NCBI RefSeq assembly: GCF_009650435.1
Contig: NZ_VVIP01000043.1
Location: 1-64,000, forward strand
Length of the DNA: 64,000 bases
Direction: 5' to 3'
From: Foetidibacter luteolus
Lineage (GTDB): Bacteria > Bacteroidota > Bacteroidia > Chitinophagales > Chitinophagaceae
The notes below the pieces were generated by a model, which searched no databases, was not told the DNA's origin, and was given only the letters and a program-made list of their open reading frames with translations. Numbering within the stretch: position 1 is the stretch's first letter; each line of letters opens with the position of its first letter. Shown here one piece after another: positions 54,026 to 62,402 of the stretch. A program made the position numbers and the translations under genes.

Positions 54026-54033
54026 CAAAGATA
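54026..54033 (-). promoter_or_regulatory. -7 element of mfd, TATCTTTG
   Basis: On the minus strand TATCTTTG matches TAnnTTTG exactly and ends 10 nt before the mfd ATG, giving a leader of only a few bases. Confidence 0.6.
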
Positions 54034-54148
54034 GGAGATAAAAGTTTGCGGCGGGTACATTGAATACAAATGAACAGGGCAAACAAACAGTTAATGTTTG
54101 TGAATGTATTTGTTTAATACAGCTTTTATTTTGGTGACAGAAGCCTGG

Positions 54149-54219
54149 TTTTCAATTGGGCATCGTTGCGTCGCATTACGTTCATCGTTCAGTTCATTGG
54201 GCAGCTTTTCAGATCCGGA
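54149..54219 (+). repeat. interspersed repeat family C, copy 6
   Basis: GGTTTTCAATTGGGCATCG, then TTGCGTCGCATTACG, then TTCATCGTTCAG and GGGCAGCTTTTCAGATCCGG. It lies between the divergent mfd and cyanophycinase-like genes. Confidence 0.6.
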
Positions 54220-54295
54220 TAGATAGACTGCACAAATATAGCCATACCGCGGACGGTAGCCTTTTCAGCATTGCAATATGTATTAACTTTCCTGC

Positions 54296-55135
54296 ATGCA
54301 CCTACGTTTATCTATTCTGCAACTCCTGCTTATTTTCAGCGTTGCTTCCAATGCTCAGCAACCTGCCGGCAAACTCTTCATTATTGGCGGGGGCAACCGC
54401 ACCGAGGCGTTAATGAAAACCATGATACACACAGCAGGCCTTAACAGCAACGATTACATTGTTGTACTGCCCATGTCATCATCCGAGCCGGATACTTCCT
54501 TTTATTACATTTACCAGGACATCCGTATGGTTTGCCGCAACCCTGTAGCCAACCTGAACTTTACAACCGAAAAAGTAAGCAACCAGCAATGGCTTGACTC
54601 ATTAGAACATGCCAAACTCATTTTTATCACCGGTGGAGACCAGTCCAGGTTTATGAAGGCAGTGCTTAATACGCCTGTTTTTGCAGCCATACACAAAGCC
54701 TACAACAGCGGGGCAACAGTAGCAGGAACCAGCGCCGGGGCGGCTGTTATGAGTGAACACATGATTACCGGCAACGAATTAAGAGGCGACACCACTTATC
54801 ACTCAACTTTTGGAAGGATATGGAACGGGAACATAGAATTTACAGAAGGCCTGGGACTGTTAAAAAAAGCTGTTATTGACCAGCATTTTATAGCACGCAG
54901 CAGGTACAACCGGCTTATATCTGCCTTGGCGGCTTTCCCCCAGCTTGCCTGCATAGGTATTGATGAAGCTACCGCCATTATTGTACACAAGGATAAAGCC
55001 ACTGTTGCCGGCAACAGCCAGGTGGTTGTGTTTAAAAAACCGCAGGGCTTAACAGAAGATCCTAAAGGGTTAATTAAATGGAAAGATATTTTGTTTAGTA
55101 TTTATACCGATGGGGATAGTTTTGAGCTTGACTGA
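54296..55135 (+). CDS. secreted cyanophycinase-like S51 hydrolase
   Basis: 279 residues from the ATG at 54296, which opens a signal peptide (LRLSILQLLLIFSVASNAQ). Family features are KLFIIGGGNRTEALM, FITGGDQSRF, the nucleophile elbow GTSAGAAVMS (Ser near 145) and DQHFIARSRYNRL with the catalytic His. Cyanophycinases cut beta-Asp-Arg polymer; many exported members probably act on other peptides or isopeptides. No cyanophycin synthetase is nearby, so the substrate is open. Confidence 0.8.
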   Translation: MHLRLSILQLLLIFSVASNAQQPAGKLFIIGGGNRTEALMKTMIHTAGLNSNDYIVVLPMSSSEPDTSFYYIYQDIRMVCRNPVANLNFTTEKVSNQQWLDSLEHAKLIFITGGDQSRFMKAVLNTPVFAAIHKAYNSGATVAGTSAGAAVMSEHMITGNELRGDTTYHSTFGRIWNGNIEFTEGLGLLKKAVIDQHFIARSRYNRLISALAAFPQLACIGIDEATAIIVHKDKATVAGNSQVVVFKKPQGLTEDPKGLIKWKDILFSIYTDGDSFELD

Positions 55136-55172
55136 TAACCATTTAATATGGGATGCCTGGTACCCGCTTAAA

Positions 55173-55253
55173 TGCTGAATAAAGAACAAGGCGTACACGA
55201 GTGCGACGCAAGTAAAGCCCCATATTTGTTCCTGCCGCCGGGCTCATAAAAAC
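55173..55253 (+). repeat. interspersed repeat family A, copy 7
   Basis: GCTGAATAAAGAACAAGGCG, then TACACGAGTGCGACGCAAG, then CTGCCGCCGGGCTCATAAAAA. It lies between the cyanophycinase-like gene and the ComB-type gene. Confidence 0.7.
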
Positions 55254-55295
55254 TCCCTTTAACCATAGGGCCGCCTTACCATAAATGTTGTACGC

Positions 55296-55303
55296 TATAT
55301 TTG
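55296..55303 (+). promoter_or_regulatory. -7 element, TATATTTG
   Basis: TATATTTG ends 5 nt (CGGCC) before the ATG at 55309, the same spacing as at the glycosyltransferase gene (17368). It rules out the in-frame start at 55285. Confidence 0.6.
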
Positions 55304-55308
55304 CGGCC

Positions 55309-56031
55309 ATGCAAAACAAACCTTCCTTATATACCATTTTATCTCCCGGGCTGTTAAACCTGTATGATGTATCTGACAGCATTGTTGTTATCATAGATGT
55401 TTTTCGTGCAACATCAACCATTGCTACAGCCTTATACAATGGCGCCGAAAAAGTGATACCCGTTTCCGGCGTGGAAGACTGCATTGCCATTGGCAGCAAA
55501 CTAAACGCCATAACTGCCGGGGAGCGTGACGGTAAAGTAATTGAAGGTCTGCAGCACGGTAATTCTCCGGCGGAGTATTATCGTGAATTTATTGAAGGCA
55601 AAACCCTGGTGCTTACCACCACCAACGGCACCAAACTGCTGCACATGGCGCTGGAAAATGGCGCATCGGAAGTTATCACCGGCTCCTTCCCCAATCTCTC
55701 GGCTGTATGCGGACATCTTGTACAACAAGGCAAGAATGTTATACTGGGCTGCTCTGCCTGGAAGAACCGTTTTAATATGGAAGATACTTTGTTTGCCGGC
55801 GCTGTTATAGAAAGCATTAAAGAACATTTTACCATACAATGCGATAGCAGCCTGATGGCGGAAGATATGTACCACCTGCACAAAAGAGACCTTTACAGCT
55901 TTGTACAAAGAACCTCTCACTGGCACCGGCTGGCGGCTTATGGCCTGGAAAAAGACCTGCAGTATTGCATAACGGCGGATGTTGCCAACGTGCTGCCGGT
56001 ATATAAAGATGGGGCATTGGCATTGCAGTAG
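55309..56031 (+). CDS. ComB-type 2-phosphosulfolactate phosphatase
   Basis: 240 residues. ComB-family features are VVIIDVFRATSTIATAL near the start, AGERDGKVIEGLQHGNSP, LTTTNGTKLL and the closing DVANVLPVYKDGAL. ComB hydrolyses 2-phosphosulfolactate on the way to coenzyme M in archaea; bacteria with this gene usually lack coenzyme M, so the true substrate is probably another phosphoester, or sulfolactate metabolism. The start is set by the -7 element 5 nt upstream. It is convergent with the GNAT gene, the stops being 1 bp apart. Confidence 0.8.
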   Translation: MQNKPSLYTILSPGLLNLYDVSDSIVVIIDVFRATSTIATALYNGAEKVIPVSGVEDCIAIGSKLNAITAGERDGKVIEGLQHGNSPAEYYREFIEGKTLVLTTTNGTKLLHMALENGASEVITGSFPNLSAVCGHLVQQGKNVILGCSAWKNRFNMEDTLFAGAVIESIKEHFTIQCDSSLMAEDMYHLHKRDLYSFVQRTSHWHRLAAYGLEKDLQYCITADVANVLPVYKDGALALQ

Positions 56032-56032
56032 C

Positions 56033-56545
56033 TTAGAGCAACTTCACCCAAACATAGTCATCCATGATGACGTTATTTTTTATAACGGCTTTGCGGCGTA
56101 TCCCCTCCAGGTAAAAGCCATTGTTGCGCAGCACCTGCATGGATGCTTTATTGTTTTCAAAAACTTCGGCATAAACGCGGATAACGCTGAATTGACGCTG
56201 GACATACGCCAGCAGCAGTTCAACAGCTTCGGTCGCAATGCCCCGGTTCCAGTAGGGTTCGCCTATAAAGTACCCAATTTCCACAGTTTTGCGGTAAACA
56301 TCTTCTTTAGGCACACATCCAATGCTGCCAACCACCTTATCGTTATACACAATGGCAAAGTTTACGGCAGGTTGCTGCGTAGCGCAGTGGTTAATCCATT
56401 GCAAAGCATCCATCACCGTGTAAGGACTGGGCAACCTGTCTCGTACCTGGTTCCAGATACTGCGGTTGTTGGCTACAGATGCCAGTTGCTGTGCATCGTC
56501 CCTTCTCCAGGGGCGTATTATAACCTTGGTTGCCGTATCATTCAT
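56033..56545 (-). CDS. GNAT N-acetyltransferase (RimJ/RimL type)
   Basis: 170 residues from the ATG at 56545; the start at 56587 is possible but adds 14 residues not typical of the fold. The domain runs from IRPWRRDDAQQL through VGSIGCVP, the acetyl-CoA-binding stretch GEPYWNRGIATEAVELL (Q/R-x-x-G-x-G/A loop) and VFENNKASMQVLRNNGF. It transfers an acetyl group to an amine, such as a protein N-terminus or a small molecule. Substrate unknown. No operon partner. Confidence 0.85.
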   Translation of the reverse strand: MNDTATKVIIRPWRRDDAQQLASVANNRSIWNQVRDRLPSPYTVMDALQWINHCATQQPAVNFAIVYNDKVVGSIGCVPKEDVYRKTVEIGYFIGEPYWNRGIATEAVELLLAYVQRQFSVIRVYAEVFENNKASMQVLRNNGFYLEGIRRKAVIKNNVIMDDYVWVKLL

Positions 56546-56708
56546 ATACATGGCATTTGTTGTAAGGGGCATTAAAAGCGCCTGCATATATTACACAAAA
56601 TGTGCAATTGATAATTTTTGCTGACAAGTTATTTCAATCAAACGATTGCGCCTCGTTTTTTAAAACTTAATCATTTAAATTTATACATCCTTCACCAACC
56701 AAACAGCA

Positions 56709-58286
56709 ATGCAACCAACCGAAACGGCAACACAACAGGAAATACATTTATCAGAAGATGAAAAGCGGCTGGCAGCATTGGGTTACAAGCAGGAGCTAAA
56801 CAGGTCGTGGTCGGGGTTTTCCAACTTCGCTATATCATTTTCTGTTATCTCCATTCTCAGTGGCTGCTTCACCACTTTTTCCCAGGCGTGGAACAATGGC
56901 GGCCCCATTGCCATTTCCATCGGGTGGCCACTCATATCGGCGTTTATTTTAATCATAGCTCTATGCCTGGCAGAACTGGCTTCGGCATACCCTACCTCCG
57001 GGGGCATTTACTGGTGGGCATCCAAACTCGGGGGTGCAAAAACCGGTTTTTATACCGGCTGGCTCAACTTCATTGGGTTGCTGGCGGTAACAGCGTCTGT
57101 GGTATATGGTGTAGCCACTTTTTTAAACATTGTACTTGGTACTTACTTTAGCGGGTATTCTGCTGCTTTTTTTGGTGGGGATAATATTAAGCAGCAATTC
57201 GCCTGGTTTGTTATTATCATGGCTGTAATAACAGTGCTTAACTGTTTCAGCAGCCAGGTGCAGGCCATGCTTAATAATATCTCTGTTTGGTGGCACGTGT
57301 TTGGCGCCGCACTGGTTATTGTTATACTCATCGCCGTACCGGCAGAACATCAAACAGTTAAATGGATTTTTACACAGCAAATCAACAACTCAGGCTTTTC
57401 CAATGGCACTATGTACTGGCTGTATGTGCTGCCGCTGGGCTTTTTATTAACGCAATACACCATTACCGGTTACGATGCATCGGCACACATGAGCGAGGAA
57501 ACCCAGGGCGCCCATCTTACCGCCGCAAAAGGCATCTGGCAATCGGTTTTTTATTCTTCTGTCGGCGGCTACATTTTGTTGCTGGCATTTTTATCTGCCG
57601 CCACCAGGCCAGATGTGGTAAGCTCATTCGATACCGCCATCAACCCCTATGGCAGCGGCTCTGTTATTACTATTTTAGAAAATGCGCTTAGCCCGCTTAT
57701 GTTCAAAATAGTATTGCTTATTTCCACCGGCGGGCAATTATTTTGTGCTATAGCCTGCCTCACATCCTGCTCCCGTATGATGTTTGCTTTTTCCCGGGAT
57801 GGCGCCATACCCGGCCATAAATATTGGGCAAGGATAAACAGCAAAACCCATGTACCGGTGCATGCCGTATTAGGGTCAGCGCTTATTGGCGTACTCATAA
57901 CGCTGCCCGCTTTATGGAAAAGCCCCAGGGGCATACCCACTGCCTTTTACGCGGTGGTATCCGTTGGGGTTATTGGCTTATACCTGGCTTTTATTATTCC
58001 CATCTGGCTGCGGTGGCGTGCAGGCAGCCGTTTTAACGCCGGCGAGTGGAACCTGGGTAAACATTACAAATGGATGGCGCCTGTAGCCATGCTGGAAATA
58101 ATTGTGGTATGTATTTATTTCATATTGCCGTTTGAGCCATCGGCAGTGCCGGGCAGCGAAAACTTTACCTGGCTGGCCGTAAACTATGCGCCCATCCTGG
58201 TAGGGCTTACACTCTTGTTTTTATGGATATGGTGGCACCTGTCAGTAAAAAAGTGGTTTAAAGGGCCAATAAAGCAATTGGGGTAA
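56709..58286 (+). CDS. APC-superfamily amino acid / amine permease
   Basis: 525 residues with about 12 membrane helices. The N-terminus (LSEDEKRLAALGYKQELNRS, then FSNFAISFSVISILSG) is typical of the ACT/BAT subfamily that includes GABA, choline and polyamine permeases. The YPTSGGIYWWASKLGG segment and GYDASAHMSEET are its hallmarks. It imports small amino compounds by proton symport. Downstream genes encode a choline-kinase-like and a dimethylglycine-dehydrogenase-like enzyme, suggesting choline, betaine or a related methylamine as the substrate; that is inference. The 313-bp gap to the kinase gene holds a family A repeat and a 149-bp inverted-repeat element. Confidence 0.85.
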   Translation: MQPTETATQQEIHLSEDEKRLAALGYKQELNRSWSGFSNFAISFSVISILSGCFTTFSQAWNNGGPIAISIGWPLISAFILIIALCLAELASAYPTSGGIYWWASKLGGAKTGFYTGWLNFIGLLAVTASVVYGVATFLNIVLGTYFSGYSAAFFGGDNIKQQFAWFVIIMAVITVLNCFSSQVQAMLNNISVWWHVFGAALVIVILIAVPAEHQTVKWIFTQQINNSGFSNGTMYWLYVLPLGFLLTQYTITGYDASAHMSEETQGAHLTAAKGIWQSVFYSSVGGYILLLAFLSAATRPDVVSSFDTAINPYGSGSVITILENALSPLMFKIVLLISTGGQLFCAIACLTSCSRMMFAFSRDGAIPGHKYWARINSKTHVPVHAVLGSALIGVLITLPALWKSPRGIPTAFYAVVSVGVIGLYLAFIIPIWLRWRAGSRFNAGEWNLGKHYKWMAPVAMLEIIVVCIYFILPFEPSAVPGSENFTWLAVNYAPILVGLTLLFLWIWWHLSVKKWFKGPIKQLG

Positions 58287-58327
58287 ACAATACCTGTATC
58301 AACTATTCAACTAAAAAACAAGAAAAA

Positions 58328-58410
58328 TTTTATGGGCCCGGCGGCAGGAATTACTATGAGGCGTCCCTTGCGTCGCACTCTTCTGCGGCTTGTTCTTTAT
58401 TGAGCATTTA
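58328..58410 (-). repeat. interspersed repeat family A, copy 8
   Basis: On the minus strand AATAAAGAACAAGCCGCAG, then AAGAGTGCGACGCAAGGG and TGCCGCCGGGCCCATAAAA. It separates the permease from the downstream enzymes. Confidence 0.75.
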
Positions 58411-58429
58411 AGCGGGTATAAAGTAAGCG

Positions 58430-58578
58430 GTGAGTTTTGAGCTGTGAGCTGCCGGATGCTCTGCCGATTTGCAGTATAAAAGGGAGTGTTTACAAGCGAC
58501 CGAAAATAATAAAACCAGAAAATCAGGCAAAAATCTTGGTGAAGGCAAAAAGCCAACGGCTCATAGCTCAAAACTCAC
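58430..58578. repeat. 149-bp element with 14-bp inverted ends
   Basis: GTGAGTTTTGAGCT (58430-58443) and AGCTCAAAACTCAC (58565-58578) are exact inverted repeats, and the similarity extends imperfectly for about 12 bp inward. The interior has no ORF. It ends 21 bp before the kinase start and looks like a MITE-type element. Confidence 0.6.
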
Positions 58579-58599
58579 AGCCTTCTTAACAGTACTACT

Positions 58600-59526
58600 A
58601 TGTCAACATTGCTGCACGATGAAAGGTTAAGCGCTTTTATGGGCCGCATTCCCAGGCTGTCCGCTGTAACCGGCATGCATATACTCGGCGGCGGCCTAAC
58701 CAACAAAAACTACCGGGTAGATACGCCAACCGGCACGTATGTAATGCGGGTAAGCGATAGTGAGCCCAACGTGTTAGGTATTAACCGGCTGCATGAAAAA
58801 ATAAATACCCAACGCTCTTACGAAGCCGGCGTTGGCCCGGCCGTGATTGATTCGCTGGTAGAGGACGGCGTTTTGGTTATAAGCTGGATAAATGCCAAAA
58901 CACTGCACCCGCAGGACATGCACGGCAACACCGTATTGCTTAACAGGATGGCAGCTTCGTTACGGTTACTGCATAGCGGGCCTGCTTTTGAAGGTACATT
59001 TCATTTTCCCTCCATACGCAAACGATACCTGCAAACGGTACTTGAGAACGGCTACTTTATACCAGGGCAATACCTGGAAACTGAATACAGGGTACTGGCG
59101 CTGGAAGAAGCTATTGCCGTTACTCCAGAACCGCTGGTATCCTGCAACAACGATTTGCTGGCGGAAAACTTTATGGACGACGGCCAGCATATCTGGATTA
59201 TAGATTATGAATACTCCGGCCTTAACGAAGCCTCTTTTGAAATAGGCAACCTGGCCAGCGAAAGTGGCTTATCACTAAATGACCTTCACACACTTTGCGG
59301 GGCATACTGGCAAAAAGATGTGACAGCAAAAGTGGCCCGTGCACGTGCATGGTCAATGATTGCACGTTACGGCTGGACGATGTGGGCCTGCATACAGGAA
59401 GCTGTTTCCAGCATTGACTTTGATTTCAGAACCTGGGGCATGAAGAAATGGAATTCTGTACTGCCCGAATTACTGAGTGAAGAATACGACAATATCTTAC
59501 ATACTATAAAGCAACACAATTCATGA
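58600..59526 (+). CDS. choline/ethanolamine kinase-like phosphotransferase
   Basis: 308 residues. It has the kinase N-lobe with GGGLTNKNYRVDTP and YVMRVSD, the Brenner-type catalytic loop CNNDLLAENFM (Asp near 188) and the metal-binding IIDYEYSGLN. This matches choline kinase / LicA-type enzymes of the protein-kinase-like fold, which phosphorylate small amino alcohols; the loop has CNND where antibiotic kinases have HGD. Its stop overlaps the next gene by 4 bp (ATGA), so it works with the dehydrogenase. Whether it phosphorylates choline, ethanolamine or another product of that pathway is unknown. Confidence 0.8.
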   Translation: MSTLLHDERLSAFMGRIPRLSAVTGMHILGGGLTNKNYRVDTPTGTYVMRVSDSEPNVLGINRLHEKINTQRSYEAGVGPAVIDSLVEDGVLVISWINAKTLHPQDMHGNTVLLNRMAASLRLLHSGPAFEGTFHFPSIRKRYLQTVLENGYFIPGQYLETEYRVLALEEAIAVTPEPLVSCNNDLLAENFMDDGQHIWIIDYEYSGLNEASFEIGNLASESGLSLNDLHTLCGAYWQKDVTAKVARARAWSMIARYGWTMWACIQEAVSSIDFDFRTWGMKKWNSVLPELLSEEYDNILHTIKQHNS

Positions 59527-61967
59527 ACCAGTTACCCTCAGAGGCAAGTATTGTTATTATCGGCGGCGGCGTTGCCGGCGCATCCATCGCGTACCATTTG
59601 GCATTAAAAGGAGCTGCCGATGTGGTAATTATAGAGCGTGGAGAGTTAACCAGCGGTTCTACTTTTCACTCGGCAGGCCTGGTTGGGCAGCTAAGAGGTT
59701 CTGTTACCCTTACGTCTATGATGATGTATGGCGCCGAACTTTACCGCAAACTTGCCCAAAACCCCGATACCGATCCGGGCTGGATAGAATGTGGCGGCAT
59801 TAGAGTTGCCTGCACACCGGAGAGAGAACAGGAGCTAAAAAAACAGGTAGCCTGGGCCACCACTTTTGGCTTGCCATTAGAAGAAATTACAGCAGAAAGG
59901 GCGCAGGAGCTATTCCCGCTCATGTCAACCGAGAAGGTATTGGCAGCTACTTACCTGCCTACCGACGGATACCTTGACCCCAGCCTGCTGTGTAACTCCC
60001 TGGCTGGCGAAGCCAGGCGCATGGGGGTGAAAATTTTTCAGCAAACCAGGGTAACCGCTATCAACACAAAGGGTAACCATGTAGTATCGGTTACCACAGA
60101 TAAAGGGACCATAAAAACAGGAAAAGTAGTAGCCGCCTGTGGGTTTTATACAGCAGAAGTTGCCCGTATGCTGGATGTACGCGTCCCAATCGTACCTATG
60201 AGCCACCAGTACCTTGTAACAGGCGCCTTCAGGCAGGTGGATAAAAATGCGCCGCATCTGCCTACCCTGCGTGACCCCGACCACCTGGTTTATTACCGTG
60301 AGGATGGTGCAGGCCTGGTAATGGGCGGTTACGAAAGGCATTCAGCCCCGGCTTTTTTAAACAGCGAACTGGTAGACGAAATACCTGCTGATTTTAACGG
60401 CAAGCTACTGGCCGAGGACTGGGAACGCATGGAGGAAATTATGATTAACTCAGCACTCCGGGTACCTGCCATGGCACATGCACCCATACGAAAGATGATT
60501 AACGGCCCCGAAGCTTTTACGCCGGATAATGAATTTTGCCTGGGCCCAACGCAGGTAAAAGGCTTTTATGTAGCGGCAGGTTTTTGTGCGCATGGCATAG
60601 CCGGCGCTGGCGGCATTGGCAGGGAGATGGCAGCCTGGCTGCTGGATGGGCACCCTACATTGGATTTATGGGAAATGGATGTACGCAGGTTTGGGGCGCA
60701 GTACAAATCTTATTCTTACACGCTGGCCCGTGTGGTAGAAAATTATGAGATGTATTACGACATACGCTACCCCGGTGATGACCGAAAAGCTGGCAGGCCA
60801 TTAAAAGTGAGTTCGGCTTATGAATGGCACCAGCAACATGGGGCCGTTTTTGGTGAGAAATCCGGCTGGGAACGTGTAAATTACTATAAGACAAACGAGG
60901 ATATGGCTTACGAGTCCTTAAGGCCTGCGGGCTGGGCCGGAAAAAACTGGAGCACCGCAATTGTAACAGAATCATTGGCCACCCGTGAAAAGCTGGGCAT
61001 ATTTGACGAATCTTCTTTCTCCAAAATCGAAATCTCCGGGCCCGGGGCAAGTGCTTTCCTGGAAAACTTGTGTGCCAATAAGGTAAACAAGGGGACAGGC
61101 AGCGTAACCTATACCCAAATGCTTAACGACGATGGTGGCATAGAAAGTGACGTAACCATTACCCAGTTAGATGAGCAAACCTTCCGTATGATTTCCGGCA
61201 CCGCCCTGCATACGCACGATTGGGCCTGGCTTACTGACCACCTGCCCGAAGATGGTTCCGTTACTATCAGAAATGTAACGGCATCGTTAACCTGCTTTGG
61301 CATTTGGGGGCCATTGTCCAGAGAAATGATGTCAACACTTACAGATATTGATCTTTCAACCAAAGCAATGCCTTTCTTAAGCATGCGCCCCACTAACATT
61401 GGCGGCATACCTGTGCAACTGGTACGTGTAACCTTTGTTGGCGAATTGGGTTACGAAATTTATGCCCCGGCTGAAAAGGGACTGGAACTGTGGCAATTGC
61501 TCTGGCGCAAAGGCCAGGCTTATGGCATGGTAGCTTGCGGTTATAAAGCCATTGATGCATTGCGGACAGAAAAGGGATACCTGTACTGGGGCGCCGATAT
61601 TACGCCGGAAGAAACTCCTTATGAAGCAGGGTTAAATTTTGCGGTAGCAAAGAATAAAGATTTCAAAGGCAAAACCGCATTGCTAAATAAACAGCTTAAG
61701 AAAAAACTGGTCACAATTTTACTAAATAATCCACGTGCACTTGTATTAGGTAACGAGCCGGTAAAAGTTGCAGGAAAAGTTGCCGGACGGGTTACATCAG
61801 GGGGGTATGGCGCCTACATAGGTTCTTCTATTGCATTTGCTTATTTGCCCATAGAACTGGCCGCTATTGACACGGAAATAGAAATACTCGTATTCGGTGA
61901 CTGGATAAAAGGAAAAATTGCACAGGGGCCGCTGTACGATGCCAAGGGGACGAGGGTGAGGGAATAG
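59523..61967 (+). CDS. FAD oxidoreductase fused to GcvT domain (dimethylglycine/sarcosine dehydrogenase-like)
   Basis: 814 residues. The N-terminal half is a DAO-type FAD domain: dinucleotide motif IIGGGVAGASIAYHLA, then STFHSAGLVGQLRGS, where the His corresponds to the residue that carries covalent FAD in dimethylglycine and sarcosine dehydrogenases. The C-terminal half (from about 420) is a tetrahydrofolate-binding aminomethyltransferase (GcvT) domain with ELGYEIYAPAEKGLELW and CGYKAIDALRTEKGY, plus a C-terminal barrel ending GDWIKGKIAQGPLYD. It demethylates an N-methylated glycine and hands the one-carbon unit to folate. It is coupled to the kinase gene by a 4-bp overlap. Confidence 0.88.
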   Translation: MNQLPSEASIVIIGGGVAGASIAYHLALKGAADVVIIERGELTSGSTFHSAGLVGQLRGSVTLTSMMMYGAELYRKLAQNPDTDPGWIECGGIRVACTPEREQELKKQVAWATTFGLPLEEITAERAQELFPLMSTEKVLAATYLPTDGYLDPSLLCNSLAGEARRMGVKIFQQTRVTAINTKGNHVVSVTTDKGTIKTGKVVAACGFYTAEVARMLDVRVPIVPMSHQYLVTGAFRQVDKNAPHLPTLRDPDHLVYYREDGAGLVMGGYERHSAPAFLNSELVDEIPADFNGKLLAEDWERMEEIMINSALRVPAMAHAPIRKMINGPEAFTPDNEFCLGPTQVKGFYVAAGFCAHGIAGAGGIGREMAAWLLDGHPTLDLWEMDVRRFGAQYKSYSYTLARVVENYEMYYDIRYPGDDRKAGRPLKVSSAYEWHQQHGAVFGEKSGWERVNYYKTNEDMAYESLRPAGWAGKNWSTAIVTESLATREKLGIFDESSFSKIEISGPGASAFLENLCANKVNKGTGSVTYTQMLNDDGGIESDVTITQLDEQTFRMISGTALHTHDWAWLTDHLPEDGSVTIRNVTASLTCFGIWGPLSREMMSTLTDIDLSTKAMPFLSMRPTNIGGIPVQLVRVTFVGELGYEIYAPAEKGLELWQLLWRKGQAYGMVACGYKAIDALRTEKGYLYWGADITPEETPYEAGLNFAVAKNKDFKGKTALLNKQLKKKLVTILLNNPRALVLGNEPVKVAGKVAGRVTSGGYGAYIGSSIAFAYLPIELAAIDTEIEILVFGDWIKGKIAQGPLYDAKGTRVRE

Positions 61968-62082
61968 CGTATCTATACAAAAATGTTTATACAGCTTTTA
62001 TGATATCGCAGTTTTTGTTGGTGAGTCACATTTTTGAAAGCTGCTCAAATGCACCATAAAAGCCAATTACACCGCCGCACCT

Positions 62083-62160
62083 TGCTGCATAGCGAACAAA
62101 GCGCCAAAGAGTGCGACGCAACGATGCCTCATGCTTATTCCTCCTGCCGGGCCTATAATT
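62083..62160 (+). repeat. interspersed repeat family A, copy 9
   Basis: TGCTGCATAGCGAACAAAGC, then AAAGAGTGCGACGCAACG, then CTCCTGCCGGGCCTATAA. The 435-bp gap 61968-62402 holds this copy, a 37-bp palindrome and a partial family C copy. Confidence 0.7.
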
Positions 62161-62239
62161 TTTTTTACCCGTGACGAGGAAGCATTTTGGCTACCAGCGA
62201 CATAGCCCTGTAGCACCGTCCCTTGCAAACATGGTTTTG

Positions 62240-62276
62240 TTATCATTTGGTCTTTCAGTGAAAGACCAAATGATAA
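62240..62276. repeat. perfect 37-bp palindrome
   Basis: TTATCATTTGGTCTTTCA, one central G, then its exact reverse complement: 18-bp arms. The design (long perfect arms, single central base, no T-run) is the same as at 32443 and 34185, but the sequence is different. Confidence 0.85.
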
Positions 62277-62277
62277 T

Positions 62278-62321
62278 CAATCCTTTCATCCTTCGGTTCA
62301 TTGGGCGGCTTTTCAGACCCG
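62278..62321 (+). repeat. interspersed repeat family C, copy 7 (partial)
   Basis: CAATCCTTTCATCCTTCGG then TTCATTGGGCGGCTTTTCAG and ACCCG. The left half, with the GCGTCGCAA core, is missing; the 37-bp palindrome abuts it exactly there. Confidence 0.6.
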
Positions 62322-62402
62322 TATAGTTTTACGGGGCAGGATCGAAAATTATGTGCAGCTTTGCAGCTAAAGAACTTAGCTTTACGGTAACGGGTGAACG
62401 AT

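Noticed and set aside
62365..62381. AGCTAA-N5-TTAGCT dyad before ruvB as a second SOS operator
   Set aside because: Half-sites are in the opposite order to those at 36197-36218, so the two cannot be the same operator; too short to stand alone.
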